Of a stretch of 24,885 nucleotides of DNA, positions 1 through 7,611 are shown one piece after another (position 1 is the first letter of the stretch; the number at the start of each line of letters is the position of its first letter). The notes under the pieces are model-generated. The model saw only the letters and a program-made list of their open reading frames with translations, did not search any database and had not been told where the DNA came from. The stretch lies in NCBI GenBank assembly GCA_009774655.1, contig VSOD01000010.1, positions 1 through 24,885 on the forward strand, given 5' to 3'. A program made the translations under genes and the position numbers. The DNA is from Lachnospiraceae bacterium. Its GTDB lineage: Bacteria > Bacillota_A > Clostridia > Lachnospirales > Lachnospiraceae.

Positions 1-129
1 GCGGATAGGGCGATGCTTTTGGAAAAGCTGTGAGGCGCGGATAAAACCAGGACGGAGAACGAAAGACTATGTGTGAATGTGCTTGCGGTTAATGAGCATG
101 ACAGAGAGATTTTACTGAAAAAGTTATAA
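1..129 (+). pseudogene. Remnant of an unidentified coding region, cut by the window edge
   Basis: Frame 1 reads as plausible protein from the window edge to a TAA at 127-129, but it is interrupted by an in-frame TGA at 31-33. The part after the stop is rich in charged residues and ends ILLKKL. A terminator-like hairpin follows at 152. I do not recognise the family. It could be the decayed tail of a mobile-element gene, given the excisionase fragment nearby, or chance open frame. Confidence is low because only about 40 codons are visible. Confidence 0.25.
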
Positions 130-151
130 AGATACGGGTTTAAATTGTGGT

Positions 152-195
152 AAACAGGGAGTATTCTGATCGAATGGAGTGCTCCTTGTTTTAAA
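152..195 (+). terminator. Hairpin terminator after the left-edge remnant
   Basis: Arms 152-166 and 177-191 can form a continuous 15-bp stem if G-U pairs are allowed, around a 10-nt loop. A short T run closes the structure (188-192). It fits the end of whatever transcript enters from the left edge. Confidence 0.5.
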
Positions 196-222
196 TTTGC
201 TGATTATGACATATCGGTTTAA

Positions 223-426
223 ATATGTAGTGTAGTACTAGCCAGCCACTTTATTGAGCGGCTATGTGAAGCTGGTATTGTGGGAGAGTTAGATGCAAAA
301 CTTCCAAGAAAGGTGATACCACAGACAATGGCTGAAGTGTCTGAAAAGGCAAAAGACTTTTTACAGAACTGTGGATATACGGAAGATATGGTTGCTGAGA
401 CAATCCGCAACAGGGAGAGCTGTTAA
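223..426 (+). pseudogene. C-terminal fragment of an unrecognised protein
   Basis: Frame 1 is open from a stop at 220 to TAA at 424-426. It gives 67 codons with a natural protein-like composition, including the stretch LPRKVIPQTMAEVSEKAKDF and the end RNRESC. There is no start codon with a ribosome binding site. The first ATG in frame (328) has none and lies in the middle of the coding-like part. The fragment therefore looks like the tail of a longer gene whose front was lost. Its family is not recognised. It sits between a terminator and an excisionase remnant, so loss during rearrangement of a mobile element is a reasonable inference. Confidence 0.35.
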
Positions 427-488
427 GATTGTGAAGCATATGTATCCGAACAGTGATTATATATTATCTTTTCAAGGAGGGAAAGTCT

Positions 489-752
489 ATGAACAAAACA
501 TTATTTCGAGAATCAAAAGAACCAATAACGGTTGATATTGAAAAACTATCCGCCATGCTTTCCTGCGGACGGGCAACAGCCCGAAAGATAGGAGAGCAGG
601 CGGAAGCCAGAATCTGTATAACCATATCGCAGGCAGAGAGGATGTTAGGGAGGAAGTGGAGCGGTACGCACTGGCAGTTGGCGGCTGAGTTACTACACCA
701 AAAAATAAAAAAATGGTGTAGTAATGGTGTAGTAGAGGTATATAACAGGTGA
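489..752 (+). CDS. Truncated excisionase-like helix-turn-helix protein
   Basis: The start at 489 is chosen because GGAGGGAAAG lies just upstream. The first ~42 residues (FRESKEPITVDIEKLSAML, then CGRATARKIGEQAEARI) match the well-known small excisionase-like DNA-binding proteins that precede tyrosine integrases in Clostridia conjugative elements. Those proteins normally run to about 65-70 residues and end with a conserved IYVGKR-like strand and helix. Here the sequence departs from the family right after EARI and continues with about 45 unrelated residues to TGA at 750-752, giving 87 aa. In another frame, the segment before position 686 reads REEVERYALAVGG followed by a stop, which looks like a different gene's tail. 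I infer a deletion that fused the start of xis to downstream sequence. The product is unlikely to work as an excisionase. Confidence 0.55.
   Translation: MNKTLFRESKEPITVDIEKLSAMLSCGRATARKIGEQAEARICITISQAERMLGRKWSGTHWQLAAELLHQKIKKWCSNGVVEVYNR
690..735. repeat. Paired 11-bp direct repeat plus inverted copy, arm-site-like
   Basis: TGGTGTAGTAA (714-724) is followed at once by TGGTGTAGTAG (725-735), and an exact inverted copy TTACTACACCA lies at 690-700. The paired, closely spaced direct repeats resemble the arm-type sites that tyrosine integrases bind near the ends of integrative elements. The inverted copy can also form an 11-bp hairpin with the first repeat around an A-rich loop. The spacing of 11 bp equals that of the TAGTGACA pairs in the element at 7.5-10.4 kb, although the sequence differs. 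Confidence 0.45.
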
Positions 753-772
753 TGTTTTAAATTCTAGGACAC

Positions 773-805
773 GCAAACCCGCATAAATACTGGGTTTGCA
801 AAATT
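773..805 (+). terminator. Hairpin at the end of the mobile remnant
   Basis: GCAAACCC (773-780) and GGGTTTGC (792-799) form a perfect 8-bp stem with an 11-nt AT-rich loop, followed by AAAATTTT. It lies just before the clpB operator and would shield clpB from read-through from the left. Confidence 0.5.
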
Positions 806-817
806 TTAATAAATTTA

Positions 818-844
818 TTAGCACTCACCTCTTGACAGTGCTAA
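818..844. promoter_or_regulatory. CIRCE operator (HrcA binding site) of clpB
   Basis: The sequence TTAGCACTC-N9-CAGTGCTAA differs from the consensus CIRCE inverted repeat (TTAGCACTC-N9-GAGTGCTAA) at one base, the first of the right arm. CIRCE is the operator of the heat-shock repressor HrcA, usually found at groES and dnaK operons. Here it overlaps the -35 box of the only good promoter before clpB, so repression by occlusion is expected. Confidence 0.9.
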
Positions 845-860
845 CAATCCGTTGTATTGT
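832..860 (+). promoter_or_regulatory. clpB promoter
   Basis: TTGACA (832-837), a 17-bp spacer, then TATTGT (855-860). The -35 box lies within the CIRCE operator. The predicted leader to the clpB start is about 190 nt. Confidence 0.65.
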
Positions 861-1055
861 GATAATGTCAGTAGAACAAACAAAGCACGCATTCAGGTAC
901 GATCACAAAATATCAGAAGTTATAAATAATACAGATTATGATAATAACGTTAGATATTTTCATGTATTTGAAGCAGCATGGAGTAAAGTGATAGAACGAT
1001 GACATAATGGATAATGCAGGATGTCGGAAAGCATCATTCTAAAGGAGGGAGACTT

Positions 1056-3641
1056 ATGAATCTGACAAAATTTACACAGAAATCGATGCAGGCGGTACAG
1101 CAGTGTGAGAAGCTGGCCTACGAATATGGGAATCAGGAGATTGAACAGGAACACCTGTTATATAGCCTGCTTACCATTGATGACAGCCTGATCCTGAAAC
1201 TGATCGAGAAGATGGAGATACAGAAGGAATATTTTACAAACCGTGTAGAGCAGGGCATTCGCAGGCGGACAAAGGTGCAGGGAGGACAGATTTACATCGG
1301 GCAGGATTTAAACAAGGTTTTGATCGGTGCGGAGGATGAAGCCAGGGCGCTGGGCGATGAGTATGTTTCCGTAGAACACCTGTTTTTGGCCATGTTGAAG
1401 CATCCAAACAGAGAAATCAAGGAAATCTTTCGGGAGTTCGGCATCACCAAAGAGCGCTTTCTGCAGGCGCTTTCTACGGTGCGTGGCAATCAGAGAGTCA
1501 CCTCCGACAATCCGGAAGCAACCTATGATACGCTGGAGAAATACGGGCAGGATCTGGTGGAACGTGCCAGAAATCAGAAGCTAGATCCCGTCATTGGCAG
1601 AGATAATGAGATTCGCAATGTGATCCGCATCCTTTCCCGGAAAACGAAGAACAACCCGGTGCTGATCGGAGAGCCGGGTGTGGGTAAGACGGCGGTTGCG
1701 GAAGGGCTGGCCCAGCGTATCGTCAGAGGTGATGTGCCGGAGGGGCTGAAAGATAAGAAGATTTTTGCCTTGGATATGGGGGCACTGGTGGCCGGTGCGA
1801 AATACCGGGGTGAGTTCGAGGAACGGTTGAAAGCGGTGCTGGATGATGTAAAAAACAGCGACGGGCAGATCATTCTTTTCATAGACGAGCTGCATACAAT
1901 TGTGGGCGCAGGAAAGACGGACGGTGCCATGGATGCCGGCAATATGTTGAAGCCCATGCTGGCGAGAGGTGAGCTGCACTGTATCGGTGCGACGACTTTG
2001 GACGAATACCGGCAGTATATTGAGAAGGATGCCGCGCTGGAAAGGCGTTTTCAGCCGGTCATGGTTGAAGAACCGACTGTGGAAGACACAATCTCTATTC
2101 TGCGCGGTCTGAAAGAACGTTACGAGGTCTTTCATGGCGTAAAGATCATGGATAATGCGCTGGTCAGTGCCGCGGTGCTGTCGAATCGCTATATTTCGGA
2201 TCGCTTTTTGCCGGATAAAGCCATTGACCTGGTAGATGAGGCATGTGCGCTGATCAAGACGGAACTGGATTCCATGCCCACGGAGCTGGATGAGCTGCAG
2301 CGCAGGGTGATGCAGCTGGAGATTGAAGAGACGGCACTGAAAAAAGAAGATGACAATCTGAGCAGGGATCGTCTGGCCAATTTGCAGCGGGAACTGGCAG
2401 AATTGAAAGAAGAACTGAAAAATCGCATGGCACAGTGGGAAAATGAAAAGGCCTCCGTGGAGAAACTGTCCAGAATGCGGGAGGAGATTGACGAGATCAA
2501 CAATCAGATTCAGATTGCCCAGCGCGAAGGTGATTACGAGAAGGCGGCCGAGCTCAGTTACGGCAGGCTGCCGGCTTTAAAACAGCAGCTGGAGATTGAA
2601 GAAGAACAGGTGAAATGTAAAGATCTGTCGCTGGTGCATGAGAGTGTATCAGATGAAGAGATCTCACGGATTATTTCCCGCTGGACAGGAATTCCGGTAT
2701 CGAGGCTGACCGAGAGTGAACGGAATAAGACGCTGCATCTGGACGATGAATTACACAAACGAGTGATTGGGCAGGACGAGGGTGTGACAAAAGTAACGGA
2801 TGCTATCATTCGTTCCAAAGCCGGCATCAAAGATCCTACAAAGCCGATCGGGTCATTTCTCTTTCTTGGACCTACCGGTGTGGGTAAGACGGAACTTGCC
2901 AAAGCGTTGGCGGCATCGTTGTTTGATGACGAGACAAATATGGTACGTATTGATATGAGCGAGTATATGGAGAAATATTCTGTGTCCAGACTGATCGGAG
3001 CGCCTCCCGGATATGTCGGATATGAGGAAGGAGGACAGTTGACGGAAGCGGTCAGAAGAAAGCCCTATTCGGTAGTGCTTTTTGATGAGATTGAGAAAGC
3101 TCATCCGGATGTATTCAATGTGCTGCTGCAGGTTTTGGATGACGGACGGATCACGGACTCGCAGGGAAGAACGGTGGATTTTAAGAATACAATCCTGATC
3201 ATGACTTCGAATATTGGAGCGAACTATCTTCTGGATGGTATTGATGCGCAGGGTGCGATTACGGAGGAAGCAGAACAGATGGTCATGAGTGAACTGCGCA
3301 GTCATTTCCGGCCGGAGTTTCTTAACAGGCTGGATGAGACGATCCTGTTCAAACCACTGACAAAAAATAACATTAGTAATATTATCTACCTGATCGTGGA
3401 GGATTTGAACAGACGTCTTGCGGACAGAGAACTGCAGATTGAGTTGACACCGGAGGCGGAACGGTTCATCGTGGAAAATGCCTATGACCCGGTTTATGGA
3501 GCGAGGCCGTTGAAGCGTTATATTCAAAAGTATGTGGAGACATTGTCGGCGAAGCTGATTCTGGCGGATCAGGTAAGCAGCAAGGATACAATATTGATTG
3601 TTATGGAAAATGGAGCACTGGCCGCAAAACGTAAGGGATAG
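1056..3641 (+). CDS. clpB: ATP-dependent chaperone ClpB (Hsp100 disaggregase)
   Basis: The 861-residue protein has the full ClpB layout: an N-terminal Clp_N repeat domain (about 1-145), AAA+ domain 1 with Walker A GEPGVGKT at 205-212 and Walker B ILFIDELHTI, a long coiled-coil middle domain (about 400-530, rich in E, K, L and Q), AAA+ domain 2 with Walker A GPTGVGKT at 605-612 and FDEIEKAHPDVFN, then the ClpB_D2-small domain. ClpB threads proteins out of aggregates in the cytoplasm, working with DnaK/DnaJ/GrpE. The long middle domain separates it from ClpA/ClpC. The start at 1056 is preceded by AAAGGAGGGAGACTT; an in-frame upstream ATG at 1014 has no ribosome binding site. It is transcribed alone, from a CIRCE-controlled promoter, to a hairpin at 3755. 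Nothing appears damaged. Confidence 0.97.
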   Translation: MNLTKFTQKSMQAVQQCEKLAYEYGNQEIEQEHLLYSLLTIDDSLILKLIEKMEIQKEYFTNRVEQGIRRRTKVQGGQIYIGQDLNKVLIGAEDEARALGDEYVSVEHLFLAMLKHPNREIKEIFREFGITKERFLQALSTVRGNQRVTSDNPEATYDTLEKYGQDLVERARNQKLDPVIGRDNEIRNVIRILSRKTKNNPVLIGEPGVGKTAVAEGLAQRIVRGDVPEGLKDKKIFALDMGALVAGAKYRGEFEERLKAVLDDVKNSDGQIILFIDELHTIVGAGKTDGAMDAGNMLKPMLARGELHCIGATTLDEYRQYIEKDAALERRFQPVMVEEPTVEDTISILRGLKERYEVFHGVKIMDNALVSAAVLSNRYISDRFLPDKAIDLVDEACALIKTELDSMPTELDELQRRVMQLEIEETALKKEDDNLSRDRLANLQRELAELKEELKNRMAQWENEKASVEKLSRMREEIDEINNQIQIAQREGDYEKAAELSYGRLPALKQQLEIEEEQVKCKDLSLVHESVSDEEISRIISRWTGIPVSRLTESERNKTLHLDDELHKRVIGQDEGVTKVTDAIIRSKAGIKDPTKPIGSFLFLGPTGVGKTELAKALAASLFDDETNMVRIDMSEYMEKYSVSRLIGAPPGYVGYEEGGQLTEAVRRKPYSVVLFDEIEKAHPDVFNVLLQVLDDGRITDSQGRTVDFKNTILIMTSNIGANYLLDGIDAQGAITEEAEQMVMSELRSHFRPEFLNRLDETILFKPLTKNNISNIIYLIVEDLNRRLADRELQIELTPEAERFIVENAYDPVYGARPLKRYIQKYVETLSAKLILADQVSSKDTILIVMENGALAAKRKG

Positions 3642-3754
3642 ATGGGAGCTGTGATGTGTAGCAGATGTAATTGAAAGAACTTGATACAACCGCCCACGGA
3701 AAAACGACATGGTTATAAAAATACGTGCGCTACAATATCATGTGTAACGTTAGG

Positions 3755-3790
3755 AGCCTTCCTGAGATATTATATTTTGGGAAGGCTTTT
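3755..3790 (+). terminator. clpB terminator
   Basis: AGCCTTCC (3755-3762) and GGAAGGCT (3780-3787) form an 8-bp stem with a 17-nt AT-rich loop, followed by TTT. It lies about 110 bp after the clpB stop. Confidence 0.65.
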
Positions 3791-3800
3791 CCATGTACTT

Positions 3801-3878
3801 TTATTCCCGCGAAGCAACGAGCCAGGCAGCCATGCCTGCATGCATGGATATTTGGCGACTGCCGCGAGGCTCAAATAA
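3801..3878. repeat. Imperfect palindromic intergenic element
   Basis: Nested complementary arms run through this 78-bp stretch: TTATT (3801) with AATAA (3874), GAGCC (3819) with GGCTC (3868), GGCAG (3825) with CTGCC (3859), and CCATGC (3830) with GCATGG (3842). It is GC-richer than the surrounding spacer. It could be a REP/MITE-like intergenic repeat or a structured RNA. No second copy is in this window. Confidence 0.45.
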
Positions 3879-4270
3879 CCTGCAGCCTGCTGCGCTGGAA
3901 TTTTGATGCCCTGTCAGCTTGCTGCTGGGTATTTGACTTTGTTATAGGGTGTTACATATTTTGTGTTATGAAATAGGGTGAAGGCGGATCAGATTCTTCC
4001 GGCTCAATTTATAGGTTGTCATGTATTTTGAGGCTGGCGCAGAATTTTGGGTCAAATTGCTGCGAAATTTGCACTGTTATGCAATTCTGTTATGGAGTAA
4101 GCAGGAATTGTGTGTTAAAATAATAGTCAAATGCATTCAGATAGAACACCTGTATTTTATGAAATTGGAAAACAGATGATTTTTTGAAGGTTATCATGCA
4201 AAATCGCAGAAAATATTAAATCCATATTTCATTAACGTGTGATATTGTTTATCAAAAGGAGGAGAACGGA
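3879..4270. other. Spacer without a recognisable gene
   Basis: About 390 bp of AT-rich sequence between the palindrome and the peptidase gene. Short open frames here lack ribosome binding sites and family features. No convincing -35/-10 pair was found. The only clear signal is the ribosome binding site AAAGGAGGAG at its right end. Confidence 0.5.
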
Positions 4271-5350
4271 ATGAAATTCCCAAAATTTTTGCAAGAAAAA
4301 GGAACCATAGCATTTGTTGCGCCATCTTTCGGCTGTGCCATAGAACCCTACAAAAGCGGATTTGAAAATGCCCAGAAGAAATGGCGGGAACAGGGATATT
4401 CACTGGAGTTTGGCCCAAATTGCCAGGCATCTGACGGTGTGGGGATCAGCAGTTCGCCGGAGAGCTGCGGCAGAGAATTGACGGAATATTACTGTAACAA
4501 AACAAGCGATTGCATAATTTCCTGCGGCGGTGGCGAGTTAATGTGTGAGATTTTGGATTATGTAAACTTCGATGAGATAAAAAATGCAGCTCCAAAATGG
4601 TATATGGGGTATTCGGATAACACGAATATGACTTTGCTTCTGGCTACGCTGTGCGATACAGCTGCTATTTATGGTCCATGTGCCGCTGCCTTTGGTATGG
4701 AGCCGAGACATGTGTCTCTGGAAGATGCTATGGGGCTTCTTAGAGGGCAGAAACTGACCATGCAGGGATATGACAAGTGGGAGCGGGAATCGTTAAAGGA
4801 TGAGGAACATCCTTACGAGCCATACAATTTGACGGAAACATCTGTTATAAAATATATTCTGCCGGATGGAAGGACGAATATAGAAAGTCTTGCAATAGAA
4901 AATAATTTACATGGGACGGATGTTATTGAATTTAGCGGCAGATTGCTGGGCGGCTGTATGGACTGTCTTGTCAATCTGACCGGCACGAAATACGATAAGG
5001 TTGTCGAGTTCACAGAGCGATACAGGGAAGATGGAATCGTATGGTTCCTGGAAGCCTGTGACATGAATTTAATGAGTATCAGACGTGCCATGTGGCAGAT
5101 GGAACATGCAGGATGGTTTCGTCATTGTAAAGGCTTCCTGATTGGCAGGCCACGTTGCGGTATGGGTGTAGAAGAATTTGGTATCGACCGTTATCAGGCA
5201 GTGTATGAGATGCTGCGGCAGTATCGTGTACCGGTGATGATGGATCTTGATATTGGACATCTGCCGCCGATGATGCCGCTGATCTGCGGCAGTATGGCCA
5301 GAATCGTCAGCGACGGTACGACCTACAGGGTGGAAATGGAACTGCGATGA
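4271..5350 (+). CDS. S66-family LD-carboxypeptidase / MccF-like serine peptidase
   Basis: The 359-residue protein has the landmarks of peptidase family S66: an N-terminal nucleophile domain starting GTIAFVAPSFG, then SCGGGELMCEIL, the nucleophile motif MGYSDNT with Ser115, the C-terminal domain with LLGGCMDCLVNLTGTKYD, FLEACD with Glu261, and DIGHLPP with His330. Ser115, Glu261 and His330 match the Ser-Glu-His triad known in LdcA and MccF. Family members either trim the terminal D-alanine from tetrapeptides during cytoplasmic murein recycling (LdcA) or cleave peptide-nucleotide antibiotics and so give immunity to microcin C-like compounds (MccF). At 359 aa it is longer than typical LdcA (about 300) and closer to MccF, but function cannot be fixed from sequence. 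AAAGGAGGAG precedes the start. DUF4250 follows after about 90 bp. No microcin genes are nearby. Confidence 0.9.
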   Translation: MKFPKFLQEKGTIAFVAPSFGCAIEPYKSGFENAQKKWREQGYSLEFGPNCQASDGVGISSSPESCGRELTEYYCNKTSDCIISCGGGELMCEILDYVNFDEIKNAAPKWYMGYSDNTNMTLLLATLCDTAAIYGPCAAAFGMEPRHVSLEDAMGLLRGQKLTMQGYDKWERESLKDEEHPYEPYNLTETSVIKYILPDGRTNIESLAIENNLHGTDVIEFSGRLLGGCMDCLVNLTGTKYDKVVEFTERYREDGIVWFLEACDMNLMSIRRAMWQMEHAGWFRHCKGFLIGRPRCGMGVEEFGIDRYQAVYEMLRQYRVPVMMDLDIGHLPPMMPLICGSMARIVSDGTTYRVEMELR

Positions 5351-5371
5351 TAACGGATGAAATCAAATATA

Positions 5372-5415
5372 GGATAAATATGGGACAAATATAGGACAAA
5401 TATGGGATAAATATA
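5372..5415. repeat. Four tandem 11-bp repeats GGAYAAATATR
   Basis: Four back-to-back units at 5372, 5383, 5394 and 5405 vary only at two positions (T/C at base 4, G/A at base 11). They lie between the peptidase stop and the DUF4250 ribosome binding site. The 11-bp period puts every copy on nearly the same helix face, which would suit cooperative binding of a regulator; a simple slippage repeat is the alternative. Confidence 0.8.
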
Positions 5416-5441
5416 TAGATTGCGGAAAGGAGGGAAGGTTT

Positions 5442-5615
5442 ATGATACCAAAAGACCCTGTTATGTTATTAAGTTTTATCAATTTGAAATTGCGGGATTT
5501 CTATGATGATCTCGACGCACTCTGTGATGATCTGGATATTGACCGGCAGGAGATAGAAAATAAACTGGCTGTTATTGACTATCGCTATGATAGTGAGAAA
5601 AACCAATTTGTTTAA
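5442..5615 (+). CDS. DUF4250 domain protein (57 aa)
   Basis: A 57-residue protein starting MIPKDPVMLLSFINLKLRDF and ending YDSEKNQFV, which matches the short, highly conserved DUF4250 family of Clostridia across its whole length. The start is supported by GGAAAGGAGGGAAGG just upstream. The family has no known function. Members are small acidic helical proteins, with no membrane segment or signal peptide here. The gene lies 91 bp after the peptidase and 20 bp before the ASKHA gene, so the three may form one transcript. Confidence 0.88.
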   Translation: MIPKDPVMLLSFINLKLRDFYDDLDALCDDLDIDRQEIENKLAVIDYRYDSEKNQFV

Positions 5616-5635
5616 TCATAGGAGATCCATATAGA

Positions 5636-7318
5636 ATGGAAAGAAGTTCAAAAGAAGTAAAAATTACAATCGTTCTGGATAACGGAAAAACAACCAGGCT
5701 GTCTGAGGGAAAGAAGGAGCATAGTGTCACTGTGACACATGATTCTTCGATGACGCTCATGTCAACTCTGTTGAAAAACGGATTACTGGAGGGAAGCTTC
5801 TGCGGCGGAAGAGGAGATTGCGGCAGATGTCGCGTACAATTCATAGAAGGTGTTATGATACCGACAATGCTGGAGAGAAGCGTGATGACGGCAGATGAGC
5901 TACGGCAGGGATATCGCCTGGCATGTTTGGCCAGACCGAAGGACGATTGTGTCATCAGGCTGGCGTTCGCGGAAGAGAAGAAAATTGCTATTATTTCTAA
6001 TATGATAGATATGCCGGAAAATAATGACCGGTTGAGTCAGCAAAATGTGCAGTCAATAAATCAAACAACGAGTGTTTCAAGTACAGACGTTATGAAAGAA
6101 AGCGCAGCTACTGATACAGATGTTATAGAAAAGAAGCCGAATAGTGAGCAAAAAGCCGCACCAGAAAGGATAACTGCCGTAACGGAAGGCCTGATCGCAG
6201 TTGACCTTGGAACTACCACGATAGCCATGCAGCTTATGGAGGTTAATAACGGTCGTATTCTTGACACGTATTGTGCCATGAATCCTCAAAGGCGTTATGG
6301 TTCAGATGTCCTTTCACGGATCAGGGCATCCTGTGACGGGCATCGTGAAGAATTGCGGCAGTTGGTTGTGTCAGTATTAAAAGAAGGTGTTATGCAATTT
6401 GAAAAAAGCAGTACAGCTATCCGGGGTATGTGTATTGCAGGCAACACGACCATGACGCATCTGCTTATGGGATATGATGTGTTATCTTTGGGAAGCAGCC
6501 CTTTTACACCAGTGGATATCGGTTTGCAGGTGTACAAGGATCCTGCGTGGGATTTTACGGTATGGATAGCACCTGGTATCAGTGCGTTTGTGGGTGGCGA
6601 CATTGTGGCGGGATTGTATGCACTTAAGATGCTTCCGGATGACAGACGGATAGACTGTTATGGTCAATGTGAAAGTTTGGCGTTAGGGGAAGAAGATACA
6701 GATTTAAGCACCAGGCTTTTAATCGACTTGGGGACAAATGGAGAGATGGCGATCACGGATGGCAGACGTATGATCGTTACAGCGGCGGCGGCGGGTCCGG
6801 CCTTTGAAGGGGGAGCCGGGGCAGGTATCGTGGGCAGCGATATGATCGCTAATGCTGCGGAGCTGTTAGAAAGAGGGATTCTGGATGAGACGGGACTGCT
6901 GGAGGAACCCTGGTTTACGGAAGGTATTTGTACAGGAGAACCGGCAGTAAGGCTGTATAATAAAGATATTAGAGACCTACAGATGGCAAAGGCGGCAGTG
7001 CGTGCAGGCGTTGAGATTCTGTGGAAGAAAATGGGCCAGCCCAGGATCAGGCAGGTGTATCTTGCCGGAGGATTCGGCTATTATCTGGATGTGGAAGCCG
7101 CTTTCAGGATCGGATTGCTGCCTGTAAGTATGCGGGGCAGGGTAACGGCAGCGGGGAACACCTCTCTGGCCGGTGCATATCATATTGGACGTGATTTATT
7201 GAGCGGAAGTATGGATAAAGAAACGCTGGAAAACCGGCTGTCATATATTGAAAGCATTAATCTGGCAGAACAGGGAGAATTTGAGACTCTGTATGTGAAA
7301 TATATGGATTTCCGGTGA
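5636..7318 (+). CDS. [2Fe-2S]/ASKHA-domain protein (DUF4445, RACo-type corrinoid activator)
   Basis: The 560-residue protein begins with a plant-type [2Fe-2S] ferredoxin domain whose ligands are Cys56, Cys62, Cys65 (CGGRGDCGRC) and Cys97. A low-complexity polar linker (about 118-180) follows, then an ASKHA (actin/hexokinase-like) ATPase domain starting AVDLGTTTIAM near residue 188, with a second phosphate motif LIDLGTNGEM and a glycine-rich AGPAFEGGAGAG. This architecture is that of the reductive activators (RACo, RamA-like), which use ATP to re-reduce inactive Co(II) corrinoid proteins for methyl transfer. No corrinoid protein or methyltransferase gene is nearby, so its partner must be encoded elsewhere or its role differs. 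The linker between domains is unlike its conserved surroundings. AGGAGA lies at a suitable distance before the ATG at 5636. Confidence 0.85.
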   Translation: MERSSKEVKITIVLDNGKTTRLSEGKKEHSVTVTHDSSMTLMSTLLKNGLLEGSFCGGRGDCGRCRVQFIEGVMIPTMLERSVMTADELRQGYRLACLARPKDDCVIRLAFAEEKKIAIISNMIDMPENNDRLSQQNVQSINQTTSVSSTDVMKESAATDTDVIEKKPNSEQKAAPERITAVTEGLIAVDLGTTTIAMQLMEVNNGRILDTYCAMNPQRRYGSDVLSRIRASCDGHREELRQLVVSVLKEGVMQFEKSSTAIRGMCIAGNTTMTHLLMGYDVLSLGSSPFTPVDIGLQVYKDPAWDFTVWIAPGISAFVGGDIVAGLYALKMLPDDRRIDCYGQCESLALGEEDTDLSTRLLIDLGTNGEMAITDGRRMIVTAAAAGPAFEGGAGAGIVGSDMIANAAELLERGILDETGLLEEPWFTEGICTGEPAVRLYNKDIRDLQMAKAAVRAGVEILWKKMGQPRIRQVYLAGGFGYYLDVEAAFRIGLLPVSMRGRVTAAGNTSLAGAYHIGRDLLSGSMDKETLENRLSYIESINLAEQGEFETLYVKYMDFR

Positions 7319-7434
7319 ATAAGTGATATGATAGAAAGGTTACAGATGAGAAGACGGCATAAACCTGCGGACTTCTCGATGTGTTATTATTCCGTGTAAA
7401 GCGCTGCGGCCGGAGAAAAACATGGAAGGACAGA

Positions 7435-7452
7435 GATTTAAGAATAGATTAA
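7435..7452. repeat. Left copy of an 18-bp direct repeat: candidate attL
   Basis: GATTTAAGAATAGATTAA occurs here and again, identically and in the same orientation, at 10462-10479. The two copies bracket the recombinase, the toxin modules and the zinc-ribbon gene, and so may be the attachment-site duplication of an integrative element. The repeat also contains two TTAA-centred half-sites 11 bp apart, like an OmpR-family operator, so a regulatory origin is possible. The rest of the 7319-7607 spacer is AT-rich with no gene. Confidence 0.55.
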
Positions 7453-7553
7453 ATATAGTTTGTTTTTATCGTTTTTCTTTATATTGAAAATATTGATTTT
7501 ATGCGGATTACAAGAATTACGACGGTTATTAATAACGGATGTTTTGCACTCCG

Positions 7554-7573
7554 CTAGTGACAGGTTAGTGACA
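7554..7573. repeat. Left TAGTGACA pair (candidate integrase arm sites)
   Basis: CTAGTGACA (7554-7562) and TTAGTGACA (7565-7573) are direct repeats 11 bp apart, just past the integrase stop codon. A matching pair with the same period and orientation sits at 10396-10415, near the other end of the proposed element. CGCTAGTGACAG (12 bp) is shared exactly between the two ends (7552-7563 and 10405-10416). Confidence 0.6.
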
Positions 7574-7611
7574 AAAATATAGCCCTCTGCAGGTGACCGC
7601 ATGAGGGTTAT
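7573..7611 (-). terminator. Integrase terminator
   Basis: On the minus strand ATAACCCTC and GAGGGCTAT (7603-7611 and 7579-7587) form a stem with one mismatch, followed by ATATTTTTG. The stem begins inside the integrase stop codon. Confidence 0.65.

Noticed and set aside
865..1002. 45-codon frame (MSVEQTKHAFRYDHK...) in the clpB leader
   Set aside because: No ribosome binding site, overlaps the promoter region, AT-rich composition and no recognisable family. Leader sequence is the simpler explanation.
2853..3710. 285-codon open frame antisense to the end of clpB
   Set aside because: It is a shadow of the clpB reading frame: no ribosome binding site, composition driven by the opposite strand, and no family features.
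3681..3976. 65- and 83-codon overlapping frames after clpB
   Set aside because: They run through the clpB terminator and the palindromic element, have no ribosome binding sites, and show no protein-like composition.
7349..7378. GAGAAG/CTTCTC hairpin after the ASKHA gene as terminator
   Set aside because: Only six pairs, an 18-nt loop and no T run. It may be a weak structure but I would not call it a terminator.
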